NCBI GenBank assembly: GCA_025928935.1
Contig: JAICNB010000035.1
Span: 1 to 33,747, forward strand
Reading direction: 5' to 3'
Length of the DNA: 33,747 nucleotides
Source of the DNA: Acidimicrobiia bacterium
Lineage (GTDB): Bacteria; Actinomycetota; Acidimicrobiia; Spongiisociales; ZC4RG35
The notes under the pieces are model-generated. The model did no database searches and was not told the DNA's origin. It saw only the letters and a list, made by a program, of their open reading frames with translations. Every line of letters begins with the position of its first letter. Positions within the stretch are counted from its first letter, which is position 1. This document shows positions 8,685-15,387 of the stretch, in pieces. The position numbers were made by a program, and so were the translations under genes.

Positions 8685-9036
8685 GATCTGGGTGCGGCTG
8701 CTCCTGGTTGCGGGGGCGCTCGTCGTCGTGGCACTCGTGATCTCCCTCACCAGACGTCGAAGACGTTCGGGTCGTCTCTTCGATGGGGCGGGTCTCCGGC
8801 CAGGTGTCTATCTCTTCACCTCGGCGACATGTGCCGATTGCGTGGCGGCCAGGGCGCGTCTGGCGGAGGGCCTCGGAGTCTCGGGGTTCGCCGAGATCGA
8901 GTGGGAGAAAGACCCCGACCTGTTCACCCAGGTGGGGATCGAACTGGTCCCGTCCACGGTGGTCGTCACCCCGGACGGGACAGCCACCCGTTACCCGGGA
9001 ATCCCGGATCGCCTCCTCGAGAGGTTGAATCCTTGA
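8677..9036 (+). CDS. Membrane-anchored thioredoxin-like protein (CADC)
   Basis: A 119-residue protein with one N-terminal transmembrane helix (about 5-24), a basic stop-transfer stretch (RRRRR) and a small thioredoxin-fold domain. The active-site motif is TCADC at 51-55. A segment VGIELVPSTVVVTPDG resembles the cis-Pro loop of thioredoxins. Because the basic stretch follows the helix, the positive-inside rule suggests the domain faces the cytoplasm, with the N-terminus outside. That makes oxidation of the exported DUF5719 protein less direct, and the orientation should be tested. ATG 8677 overlaps the preceding stop by 8 nt (ATGGGTGA), so the three genes from 4636 to 9036 are probably one translationally coupled unit. 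Confidence 0.7.
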   Translation: MGEIWVRLLLVAGALVVVALVISLTRRRRRSGRLFDGAGLRPGVYLFTSATCADCVAARARLAEGLGVSGFAEIEWEKDPDLFTQVGIELVPSTVVVTPDGTATRYPGIPDRLLERLNP

Positions 9037-9055
9037 ATGGGAACGGCGCAACTTC

Positions 9056-9061
9056 TACCGT
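9056..9061 (+). promoter_or_regulatory. Putative leaderless -10 box of the DUF3499 gene
   Basis: TACCGT ends 7 nt before the ATG at 9069, which puts the expected transcription start on the A of the start codon. The same hexamer at the same distance precedes the HMG-CoA lyase-like gene (26586-26591). Confidence 0.55.
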
Positions 9062-9068
9062 TTCCGGC

Positions 9069-9290
9069 ATGATTCTCAGCTGTGCCCGATGCGGCTCGCC
9101 GGCTGCTGCCGTCATGTCGTTCGCTTACCAGGACCGGTCGGTGTGGATGGACGACCTCGTGAACGGCGCCGAGCGCACCGGGTACACCATGTGCGCGGAC
9201 CATGCCGACCGCATGATCCCGCCGCTCGGATGGACCCTGACCGACCGTCGCACGGTCACCAGGTTGTTCGCCCCTCTGTCCGTGGCCTAG
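9069..9290 (+). CDS. DUF3499 family protein (small, putative zinc-binding)
   Basis: A 73-residue protein matching the actinobacterial DUF3499 pattern: an N-terminal CxxC (Cys5, Cys8; SCARCGSPAAAV), a central aromatic/acidic stretch, and Cys42-x2-His45 (MCADHADRM), then a PxGW-like segment (PPLGWTLTD). The Cys3His set suggests a structural zinc site. DUF3499 genes sit beside phosphomannomutase and F420 genes in mycobacteria and streptomycetes, and the same neighbourhood is seen here. Function unknown. ATG 9069 fits a leaderless mRNA from TACCGT at 9056. The TAG stop shares one base with the next GTG start (TAGTG). Confidence 0.72.
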   Translation: MILSCARCGSPAAAVMSFAYQDRSVWMDDLVNGAERTGYTMCADHADRMIPPLGWTLTDRRTVTRLFAPLSVA

Positions 9291-9568
9291 TGGCCCTCGA
9301 CCGCGATCTGCTCGACGCGGTCAAAGATCTCGACGAGCACGATCTTCGACGTCTGCTGATCTTGACCCGAGCCCAGTTGCACCGGTCGGGGGTGTTGGTC
9401 GGGGAGGACCATCCCGAGGTCCATCTCCGTCAGCAATCGGTGCGTTGTGGCAAGACGGGCTGCACCCGATGCCCACACGGCCCCTACTGGTACGCCTACT
9501 GGACCGAGAACGGCCGACGACGGAGCCGATATGTGGGGCGTCTCCTCGATGAGGACGCGTTGTTGTAG
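9290..9568 (+). CDS. Small Cys-rich protein, DUF6788-like
   Basis: A 92-residue protein. The first half is helical and charged (LLDAVKDLDEHDLRRLLILTRAQL). The second half holds VRCGKTGCTRCPHGPYWYAYW (Cys53, Cys58, Cys61, His63) followed by GRRRSRYVGR. The pattern CGKxxCxxCxHGPYWYxYW...GRxRxRYVG recalls DUF6788-type proteins, which are of unknown function. The basic, aromatic C-terminus would suit nucleic-acid contact; that is inference. GTG 9290 overlaps the DUF3499 stop by one base, so the two are probably translated together. The start matches no other in-frame codon with better support. Confidence 0.6.
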   Translation: MALDRDLLDAVKDLDEHDLRRLLILTRAQLHRSGVLVGEDHPEVHLRQQSVRCGKTGCTRCPHGPYWYAYWTENGRRRSRYVGRLLDEDALL

Positions 9569-9582
9569 GGCCGTGACGGTCG

Positions 9583-9588
9583 TACGAT
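9583..9588 (+). promoter_or_regulatory. Possible -10 box upstream of the small zinc-ribbon gene
   Basis: TACGAT lies 25 nt before the ATG at 9614, giving a short leader that contains GAGACGAG just ahead of the start. Read-through from the preceding gene, 45 nt away, is equally possible. Confidence 0.3.
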
Positions 9589-9613
9589 TATCCCGCCGCA
9601 GCGCCGAGACGAG

Positions 9614-9790
9614 ATGAACTGCCCAACGTGCTCACAACCTGACGTGATCGAGATCGAGCACGTCCTGCCCGACGGGACCCAGGTGTACTTCTTCGCATGT
9701 CACAACTGTGAGGAGAAGTGGTGGAACCGCGACGGGGAGGACATCGACATCTCTCAGGTCCTGGAGATCGTCCGGCAGCATCGCGCGTGA
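9614..9790 (+). CDS. Zinc-ribbon mini-protein (58 aa)
   Basis: A 58-residue acidic protein with two CxxC knuckles, Cys3/Cys6 (NCPTC) and Cys29/Cys32 (ACHNC), separated by a beta-rich segment, followed by EEKWWNRDGEDIDISQ. This is the layout of a rubredoxin-like or TFIIS-like zinc ribbon. The family is not recognised and the function is unknown. Its stop overlaps the GTG start of the following membrane protein by 4 nt (GTGA), so the two products are probably made together. Confidence 0.65.
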   Translation: MNCPTCSQPDVIEIEHVLPDGTQVYFFACHNCEEKWWNRDGEDIDISQVLEIVRQHRA

Positions 9791-12120
9791 CCACCCGAGG
9801 GCAGCGATTCAGGGATAACCCCTGGCCAGTGGTCCTCACCCTTACCGGCATCTCCCTGGTGATCTTCATCGTGATGAACCCGTGGTGGATCGTCTCGTCG
9901 ACGACGCCGACCGGCGGGGACATGGGGGCTCACGTCTTCGGTCCCGCTTATCTGCGCGACCAGCTGCTTCCTGAGGGGCGGATCCTCGGATGGTCGAACG
10001 ATTGGTTCGCCGGCTTCCCGGCCTTCTACTTCTACTTCCCTCTGCCTTCCCTGACAATCGTCCTTCTCGACCTGGTCATGCCCTACGGCGTCGCTTTCAA
10101 GCTGGTCACGGTGATGGGCCTGCTGGCCACGCCACCGGCGGCCTATTTCCTGGCTCGCTCGATGCGCCTCGGCAAGCACATCTCGTTGATCGCCGCCGGC
10201 GCCGGCGTCGTCTTCGCCTTCTTCGAGAGCTACTCCATCTACGGGGGGAACATCGCCTCCACCCTGGCGGGTGAGTTCTCCTACTCCTGGTCCTTCGCCT
10301 TGTCGCTTCTCTATCTGGGGCTGTTGATCCGAGCCGTTCGAGATGACCGCAAGTACCTGAAATGGGCCGCGTTGGCGCTGGGGGCCACAGCCCTGTCTCA
10401 CGTCCTGACCACGATCGTCGTCATCTTCGCCTCACTGTTCGTGCTGCCCTGGCGCAAGGGGCTCTGGCGGACTTTGGCCATCTGGGCCTGGGGGTTTGCC
10501 ATTGCCGCCTTTTGGGCGCTGCCCCTCCTCGCCAGCATCAGATTCAGCTCGGACATGTCCTGGACCCCACTCTCGCGCTGGGAGGAGATCTTTCCCGTCG
10601 AGATCTGGCTGCTGCTCCCCCTGGCCATACCCGGCGTGATCTGGATCAGCCGCCGCACATCCCGGGCGGCGCCGCTGCTGGCGGCGACGATCCTCCCGGT
10701 CCTCTATTTCCCGCTGCCCCATGTGATGCCCGAGTTGTTCCCCACCGTGTTCGGGGGAGAGCGTTGGAAGCTCTGGAACGGGAGGCTTCTTCCCTATTGG
10801 TACTTCGGGGTGGCCTTCTTCGCCGCGGTTGGCGCCGGAGCCGCCATCATCTGGCTGTCGAGGAGGCTGCCGGCCCGTATCTCCTCGCATTGGCCGCGGG
10901 CGCTCATAGCCCTGATCACGGTGGTCGCCTGTGCTCTGGTCATCGACTCCACCGAGTTTCCGAGCTGGGTCTGGATTCCTGTGGCTGCCGCCGGGCTCCT
11001 GTTGCTCGCCGCCACCTTCGCCTGGCCATCCAACCTGTCGACCCGTGCCTTTCTCACCGGCACGATGGTGTCGGTCGTCGTGCTCGGAGCACTATCAGGA
11101 GTGACCTTCGTCGATGGATGGGCCAAGTGGAACTACGAGGGCTACGAGTCGAAGAAGGCATGGCCCGAGTACGAGGCGCTGATGACCGAGCTCGACACCC
11201 TTCCCGAAGGCCGGGTCCATTGGGAGGCCAACAGCGAGCTGAATCAGTACGGGACGCCGATGTCCCCCATGCTCATCCCCTATTGGACGAACGGCTCCCA
11301 CCCGTCGATGGAGGGTCTGTTCTTCGAGTCGTCGCTGACCACCCCGTTCCATTTCATCAATTCCTCGGAGATGTCCGAGAAGCCTTCCAACCCGATCCCG
11401 GGACTGACCTATCACACCGGGGAGATGGACCGCGGGCTGAAGCACCTCGAGCTGTTCGGCGTCGACTACTACGTTTCGTTCACCCCCGAGGCGACCGAGC
11501 GGGCCGATGGCATTCCTGAGATGACCAAAGTCGCCACCACCGAGCCGTTCACGATCTACCAACTCCCCCATACCGACCTGGTCGAGGTCGCCTCATTCCA
11601 ACCGTCGGTCTATGAGGTGCCCGAGCACGGTTTGTTGGACTCACTCACTGGGTCGGACACCGTGACCGGGTCCGGGGGAGAGGAGCTGCCCAGCTTCTTC
11701 GACATGGCGCTCGAGTGGTACGAGGACATCGACAACATGGAGCGATTGGTGGTCGCCGATGGGCCAGAGGACTGGCCCCGCATCGAATCGATCGACCAAC
11801 GGCCGACCACCCCCATCGAGGCGCCTTCTGACGCAGTGAGCGACATAACGATCGAGAACCATCGGATCTCGTTCACCACCAGCGCGGTCGGGCTGCCCCA
11901 TCTGATCAAGGTCTCCTACTTCCCGAACTGGAGAGCCGAGGGGGCGGAGGGCCCGTGGAGGTCCACTCCCTCGCTGATGATGGTGGTCCCAACCAGCGAG
12001 AACGTGGTGCTGGAGTTCGAGGACACATGGGCGGAGACGGGGGGGAAGGTGGCGACCGGGCTCGCCCTCGTCGCCCTAATCGGTGTCGGTGTCTGGAGTG
12101 TGCGCCGCCGGGACGCTTGA
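9787..12120 (+). CDS. Polytopic membrane protein, PTPS-related/GT-C-like
   Basis: A 777-residue protein with a first helix at about 14-33, then an extracytoplasmic loop rich in acidic and aromatic residues (PTGGDMGAHVFGPAYLRDQ...GWSNDWFAGFPAFYFYFPLP), about ten further helices to near residue 455, and a C-terminal soluble domain of about 300 residues ending in one more helix and a basic tail. The Asp-containing first loop followed by many helices is typical of GT-C polyprenyl-phosphate-dependent glycosyltransferases. This exact loop resembles actinobacterial proteins labelled 6-pyruvoyl-tetrahydropterin synthase-related, a name that says nothing about activity. An envelope glycan role is inferred from the neighbouring glycosyltransferase and phosphomannomutase. 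GTG 9787 is chosen for its 4-nt overlap with the zinc-ribbon gene. Its last 45 nt overlap the 3' end of the minus-strand glycosyltransferase gene. Confidence 0.75.
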   Translation: MTTRGQRFRDNPWPVVLTLTGISLVIFIVMNPWWIVSSTTPTGGDMGAHVFGPAYLRDQLLPEGRILGWSNDWFAGFPAFYFYFPLPSLTIVLLDLVMPYGVAFKLVTVMGLLATPPAAYFLARSMRLGKHISLIAAGAGVVFAFFESYSIYGGNIASTLAGEFSYSWSFALSLLYLGLLIRAVRDDRKYLKWAALALGATALSHVLTTIVVIFASLFVLPWRKGLWRTLAIWAWGFAIAAFWALPLLASIRFSSDMSWTPLSRWEEIFPVEIWLLLPLAIPGVIWISRRTSRAAPLLAATILPVLYFPLPHVMPELFPTVFGGERWKLWNGRLLPYWYFGVAFFAAVGAGAAIIWLSRRLPARISSHWPRALIALITVVACALVIDSTEFPSWVWIPVAAAGLLLLAATFAWPSNLSTRAFLTGTMVSVVVLGALSGVTFVDGWAKWNYEGYESKKAWPEYEALMTELDTLPEGRVHWEANSELNQYGTPMSPMLIPYWTNGSHPSMEGLFFESSLTTPFHFINSSEMSEKPSNPIPGLTYHTGEMDRGLKHLELFGVDYYVSFTPEATERADGIPEMTKVATTEPFTIYQLPHTDLVEVASFQPSVYEVPEHGLLDSLTGSDTVTGSGGEELPSFFDMALEWYEDIDNMERLVVADGPEDWPRIESIDQRPTTPIEAPSDAVSDITIENHRISFTTSAVGLPHLIKVSYFPNWRAEGAEGPWRSTPSLMMVVPTSENVVLEFEDTWAETGGKVATGLALVALIGVGVWSVRRRDA

Positions 12121-12813
12121 TCCTGATCCGGCCAGTGTTCGTCGAATCCTGAACATCCCCTTGATGGTCCGCGGCACCCTCTTCAGGAGCGACGATCGGG
12201 CGACACGCATTTCTTCGACCACCACTGGCACCTCCTGGATCCGGTAGCCCGCGCGCTCTGCTCTGATCACCAGCTCTGTGTCGAACAGGTCGTGCCGGCT
12301 CATCACCTCAGGGGTGAGCCGGACCACCAGCTCGCGGCGAAAAGCCTTCATGCCGTGGGTGTCGGTGACGGCGGAGTCGAGCAAGACGCGGAGGAGCCAG
12401 TTGAACACGAGAGTCGCCACCCGTCGGATCAAAGGACGCCGATCCTCCGAACCCGGGTCTCGTTTCGATGCAATCACCAGATCTACGTCTTCGAGAGAGC
12501 TCACCTGGCTGAGGAAGCCGGCCGAGAAGTAGTCGATGTCGAAGTTGACCACCCATTCACCGTCCGCTTCGAGGAAGCCATGTCTCATCGCGGCCCCGTA
12601 GTCGGGCTGATCGAGGGAGAGAACCGTCACGGGGTGGCCCTGAGAGACCTGTCTGGCCGCCTCCGCGGTCCCATCGGTTGACCCATTCTCCACCACCAGC
12701 ACGTGGTAGGACTCTTCGAGTCCCTGCAGCTGGGCGAGCATCGCGGGCAGGCCCTTGGGGATGAACTCCGCCTCGTTGTAGACAGGAACCACGATCGAGA
12801 AGGTGGGGCTCAT
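12076..12813 (-). CDS. Family-2 glycosyltransferase, DPM1/polyprenyl-phosphate sugar synthase-like
   Basis: A 245-residue GT-A enzyme. The N-terminus FSIVVPVYNEAEFI and VVENGSTDGT are nucleotide-sugar binding signatures. DIDYF, near residues 93-97, occupies the DxD position. Later motifs include DTHGMKAFRRE and SRHDLFDTELVIRAERAGYRIQEVPV, as in dolichyl- or polyprenyl-phosphate mannose/glucose synthases. It has no transmembrane helices, so it is probably a peripheral enzyme making a polyprenyl-phosphate sugar for a membrane glycosyltransferase such as the converging 9787-12120 product (inference). ATG 12813 is chosen because TACACT ends 10 nt upstream and the homology begins there; a longer open frame to 12852 would add a non-homologous leader. 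It diverges from phosphomannomutase across 59 nt. Confidence 0.85.
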   Translation of the reverse strand: MSPTFSIVVPVYNEAEFIPKGLPAMLAQLQGLEESYHVLVVENGSTDGTAEAARQVSQGHPVTVLSLDQPDYGAAMRHGFLEADGEWVVNFDIDYFSAGFLSQVSSLEDVDLVIASKRDPGSEDRRPLIRRVATLVFNWLLRVLLDSAVTDTHGMKAFRRELVVRLTPEVMSRHDLFDTELVIRAERAGYRIQEVPVVVEEMRVARSSLLKRVPRTIKGMFRIRRTLAGSGSSVPAAHTPDTDTD

Positions 12814-12823
12814 CGAGGGGTGA

Positions 12824-12829
12824 AGTGTA
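12824..12829 (-). promoter_or_regulatory. Putative -10 box of the DPM1-like glycosyltransferase gene
   Basis: TACACT on the minus strand ends 10 nt before the ATG at 12813, without a Shine-Dalgarno. It is back to back with the phosphomannomutase promoter in the same 59-nt gap. Confidence 0.45.
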
Positions 12830-12856
12830 GGAATGGGCAGGCGATAGGCCACCCCG

Positions 12857-12862
12857 TAGACT
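12857..12862 (+). promoter_or_regulatory. Putative -10 box of the phosphomannomutase gene
   Basis: TAGACT ends 10 nt before the ATG at 12873. The intervening bases are C-rich, with no Shine-Dalgarno, which suggests a leader of a few nucleotides at most. Confidence 0.45.
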
Positions 12863-12872
12863 CCGGCGCCCG

Positions 12873-14216
12873 ATGAGCCCCGACTCCGTTTTCAAGGCCT
12901 ATGACATCCGTGGCCGCACCGACAACGGGGAGCTGACCCCGGAGCTGTTCCGCCTGGTCGGCGGTGCCTTCGTAGAGCTGGTCGGTGATGGCGAGATCGC
13001 CGTGGGGAGGGACTGCCGGGAGTCGTCCCAGGGCCTCTTCGAGGGGCTCGTCCAGGGCATCAACGGGGCTGGGGCCGATGTGGTCGACTTGGGGCAGGTG
13101 CCAACGGATCTCGTCTATTTCTATTCCGGGCGACACCGACTGCCGGGGGCTGTCATCACCGCGTCACACAACCCCCCGGAGTACAACGGGCTCAAGTTGT
13201 GCCGGGCCGGGGCGGCTCCGGTGGGGGCCGAGTCTGGCCTGGAGGAGATCAGGAGTGCTGTCGTCGAAGAGCGCGCCCGCGCAGCCGAGGCCCCTGGATC
13301 GGTGCGACAGGTGGATGCCATCGAGGAATACGTCGACCATCTGATGGGCATCGTGGACCCGGCGACGATCGGCCCTTTGCGGGTGGCCGTAGATGGCGGG
13401 AACGGGATGGCCGGAGTGACGGTCGGGAGGGTGTTCGCACGTCTCCAGGCCACACTGGACGGTCTCTACCTCGATCCCGACGGCACCTTCCCCAACCACC
13501 CGGCCGACCCGATCCAGCCCGAGAACCTTCGTGATCTCATCGCAAAAGTGGCCGAAGGCGGTCATGATCTCGGAGTCGCCTTCGACGGCGACGCCGATCG
13601 GGCCTTCTTCATCGACGACGAGGCGGAGGCGTTGAGCGGAAGCACAGTCACGGCTTTGATCGCCAGATGGATGCTGGCGCGTAACCCCGGCGCGTCGATC
13701 ATCCACAACCTGATCACGTCACGGGCAGTGCCGGAGGTGGTGAAGGCGGCCGGGGGCACCCCGATCAGGACCCGGGTTGGCCACAGCTTCATCAAGCAGG
13801 TGATGGCCGAATCGGGTGCCGTGTTCGGTGGCGAGCACAGCGGCCACTACTACTTCGCCGACAACTATCGGGCCGATTCGGGAATGCTGGCGATGCTCAT
13901 CCTCCTCCGGGTCCTCTCGGAGGCCGATCGTCCCCTCTCCGTCCTTCGTCAGGAGGTGGAGACATATCACTCGTCGGGGGAGATCAACTTCGTGGTCGAC
14001 GACCCCAAGGCCGCCATGGCCAGGGTCGAGGCCAGGTTTCCCGATGCGGAGACCGATCATGTCGACGGTCTGTCGATGGACCTCGGCGATGTTTGGTTCA
14101 ACCTACGCCCCTCCAATACTGAGCCCCTGCTGCGGCTCAACGTGGAGTCCGGTGACGAGCAGACCATGGAGGAGACCGTGGCGTTGATCGAGTCGACGTT
14201 GAAGGAGGTCGGATGA
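12873..14216 (+). CDS. manB: Phosphomannomutase/phosphoglucomutase
   Basis: A 447-residue enzyme of the alpha-D-phosphohexomutase family that interconverts mannose-6-P (or glucose-6-P) and the 1-phosphates, feeding GDP-mannose and envelope glycans. The N-terminal FKAYDIRGR is at 7-15. The phosphoserine loop ITASHNPPEYNG has the catalytic Ser at 98. The Mg2+ loop DGDADR is at 238-243, the sugar loop GEHSGHYYF follows, and the C-terminal phosphate loop is RPSNTEPLLRLNVE. All catalytic elements are present and the length is normal. Specificity for mannose is inferred from its place next to DUF3499-type genes and a sugar-phosphate isomerase, as in the mycobacterial manB region. It overlaps the Trm112-like gene by 4 nt (ATGA). 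Confidence 0.92.
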   Translation: MSPDSVFKAYDIRGRTDNGELTPELFRLVGGAFVELVGDGEIAVGRDCRESSQGLFEGLVQGINGAGADVVDLGQVPTDLVYFYSGRHRLPGAVITASHNPPEYNGLKLCRAGAAPVGAESGLEEIRSAVVEERARAAEAPGSVRQVDAIEEYVDHLMGIVDPATIGPLRVAVDGGNGMAGVTVGRVFARLQATLDGLYLDPDGTFPNHPADPIQPENLRDLIAKVAEGGHDLGVAFDGDADRAFFIDDEAEALSGSTVTALIARWMLARNPGASIIHNLITSRAVPEVVKAAGGTPIRTRVGHSFIKQVMAESGAVFGGEHSGHYYFADNYRADSGMLAMLILLRVLSEADRPLSVLRQEVETYHSSGEINFVVDDPKAAMARVEARFPDAETDHVDGLSMDLGDVWFNLRPSNTEPLLRLNVESGDEQTMEETVALIESTLKEVG

Positions 14217-14392
14217 GCCTGATCGACCCACAATTGGCCGCGATCCTCGTGTGCCCGGTGGACAAGGCGGATCTGACCGAAGACGAAGCGGCCTCCCGGC
14301 TGGTCTGCACCCAATGCGGTCGGCGCTACCCGGTTCGCGATGGGATCCCGGTGATGCTGGTCGACGAGGCAGATGGCGGTCCAGATGAGTGA
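14213..14392 (+). CDS. Trm112 family protein (small zinc-binding)
   Basis: A 59-residue protein with the bacterial Trm112/YcaR pattern: LAAILVCPVDKADLT (Cys14), then LVCTQCGRRYPVRDGIPVMLVDEA (Cys32, Cys35). One position of the usual first CxxC is Asp (CPVD), as is common in bacterial members. Eukaryotic and archaeal Trm112 activates methyltransferases; the bacterial role is unsettled. The same small gene lies between manB and the SIS-domain isomerase in other actinobacteria, so its conservation here is positional as well as by sequence. It is coupled on both sides: ATGA with phosphomannomutase and an 8-nt overlap (ATGAGTGA) with the next gene. Confidence 0.85.
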   Translation: MSLIDPQLAAILVCPVDKADLTEDEAASRLVCTQCGRRYPVRDGIPVMLVDEADGGPDE

Positions 14393-15386
14393 CATGCTGG
14401 AGCAGATCCGAACCCTCGGCGATCAGCTGCGATGGGCCCGAGATCTCGACGCCCCCGAATTGACACCCAACCCTGAAGTCCTGGTCGGGGGCATGGGCGG
14501 ATCCGGGATCGCCGGCGACTACGGCGCCGCCTTGGCCGGGCCCACACAGGGGAGGGTCGCCGTTCACAAGGGTTACGGGCCGTTGCCCGGCTGGGTGGGG
14601 AGATCGAGGCCGACGGTCATCGCCGCCTCCTATTCGGGCAACACGGAAGAGACCCTCGATCTGGTCGGAGCGGCTGCGGGGGAGGGCCTACCCATCGTCA
14701 CGATCACCACCGGGGGACGGCTTGGGGAGCTCACCTCCGAGAACGGGTGGCCCGGGGTCACGGTGCCCTCAGGGATGCAGCCGCGAGCGGCGGTCGGGTA
14801 CATGGCCGGGGCGGTCGCCCGATTGCTGACCGCACTCGACATCCTCCCCGATCAGGGTGGTCCCCTGGATGAAGCCGCGGATCTGGCCGATTCGGCGGTG
14901 ACGGAGGCCTCCGAGACCTGGAACCTGGCCCATAGTTTGGCCGCAGGTCTCGTCGGCAAGGTCACAATCGTCTATGGAGGTGGGCCGGTCTCCTCGACGG
15001 CTGCACAGAGGTGGAAGACTCAGATCAACGAGAACGCCAAGATGCCGGCCTGGTGGTCGGCCCTGCCCGAACTGGATCACAACGAGATAGTCGGCTGGGA
15101 GACTCTGCCCGAGACGACCAGAGATCTGATCGGGATCATTGCCCTCACCGATGAGGCCGACCACCCGAGGGTCGCCAACCGCCTCGGCCACACCTCGGCC
15201 CTCACCGAGTCCGCTGTCCCATGGTTGGCCGAGGTTGCGGCGAAAGGCGATTCGGAGCTGGCCCGATTGATCTCACTGACCGTCTGTGGGGATCTGGTCT
15301 CCTACTTGCTGGCCATCGAGGCAGGGGTCGACCCGGTTCCGGTGGACACCATCGAGAAACTGAAAGAGCTATTGGCAAAGGACTGA
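14385..15386 (+). CDS. SIS-domain sugar-phosphate isomerase (bifunctional PGI/PMI type)
   Basis: A 333-residue protein with two SIS subdomains. The first has [17 protein letters not shown], then [17 protein letters not shown] with the phosphate-binding SYSGNTEE, and the loop [13 protein letters not shown]. The C-terminal half contains [23 protein letters not shown] and [13 protein letters not shown], where the Glu and His match catalytic residues of archaeal-type phosphoglucose/phosphomannose isomerases. It probably converts fructose-6-P to mannose-6-P and/or glucose-6-P for the mutase upstream. Mycobacterial Rv3256c is the positional counterpart. ATG 14385 is chosen because it gives the 8-nt ATG...TGA overlap seen at three other junctions here; ATG 14373 (four residues longer) is possible. 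Confidence 0.82.
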   Translation: MSDMLEQIRTLGDQLRWARDLDAPELTPNPEVLVGGMGGSGIAGDYGAALAGPTQGRVAVHKGYGPLPGWVGRSRPTVIAASYSGNTEETLDLVGAAAGEGLPIVTITTGGRLGELTSENGWPGVTVPSGMQPRAAVGYMAGAVARLLTALDILPDQGGPLDEAADLADSAVTEASETWNLAHSLAAGLVGKVTIVYGGGPVSSTAAQRWKTQINENAKMPAWWSALPELDHNEIVGWETLPETTRDLIGIIALTDEADHPRVANRLGHTSALTESAVPWLAEVAAKGDSELARLISLTVCGDLVSYLLAIEAGVDPVPVDTIEKLKELLAKD

Positions 15387-15387
15387 G

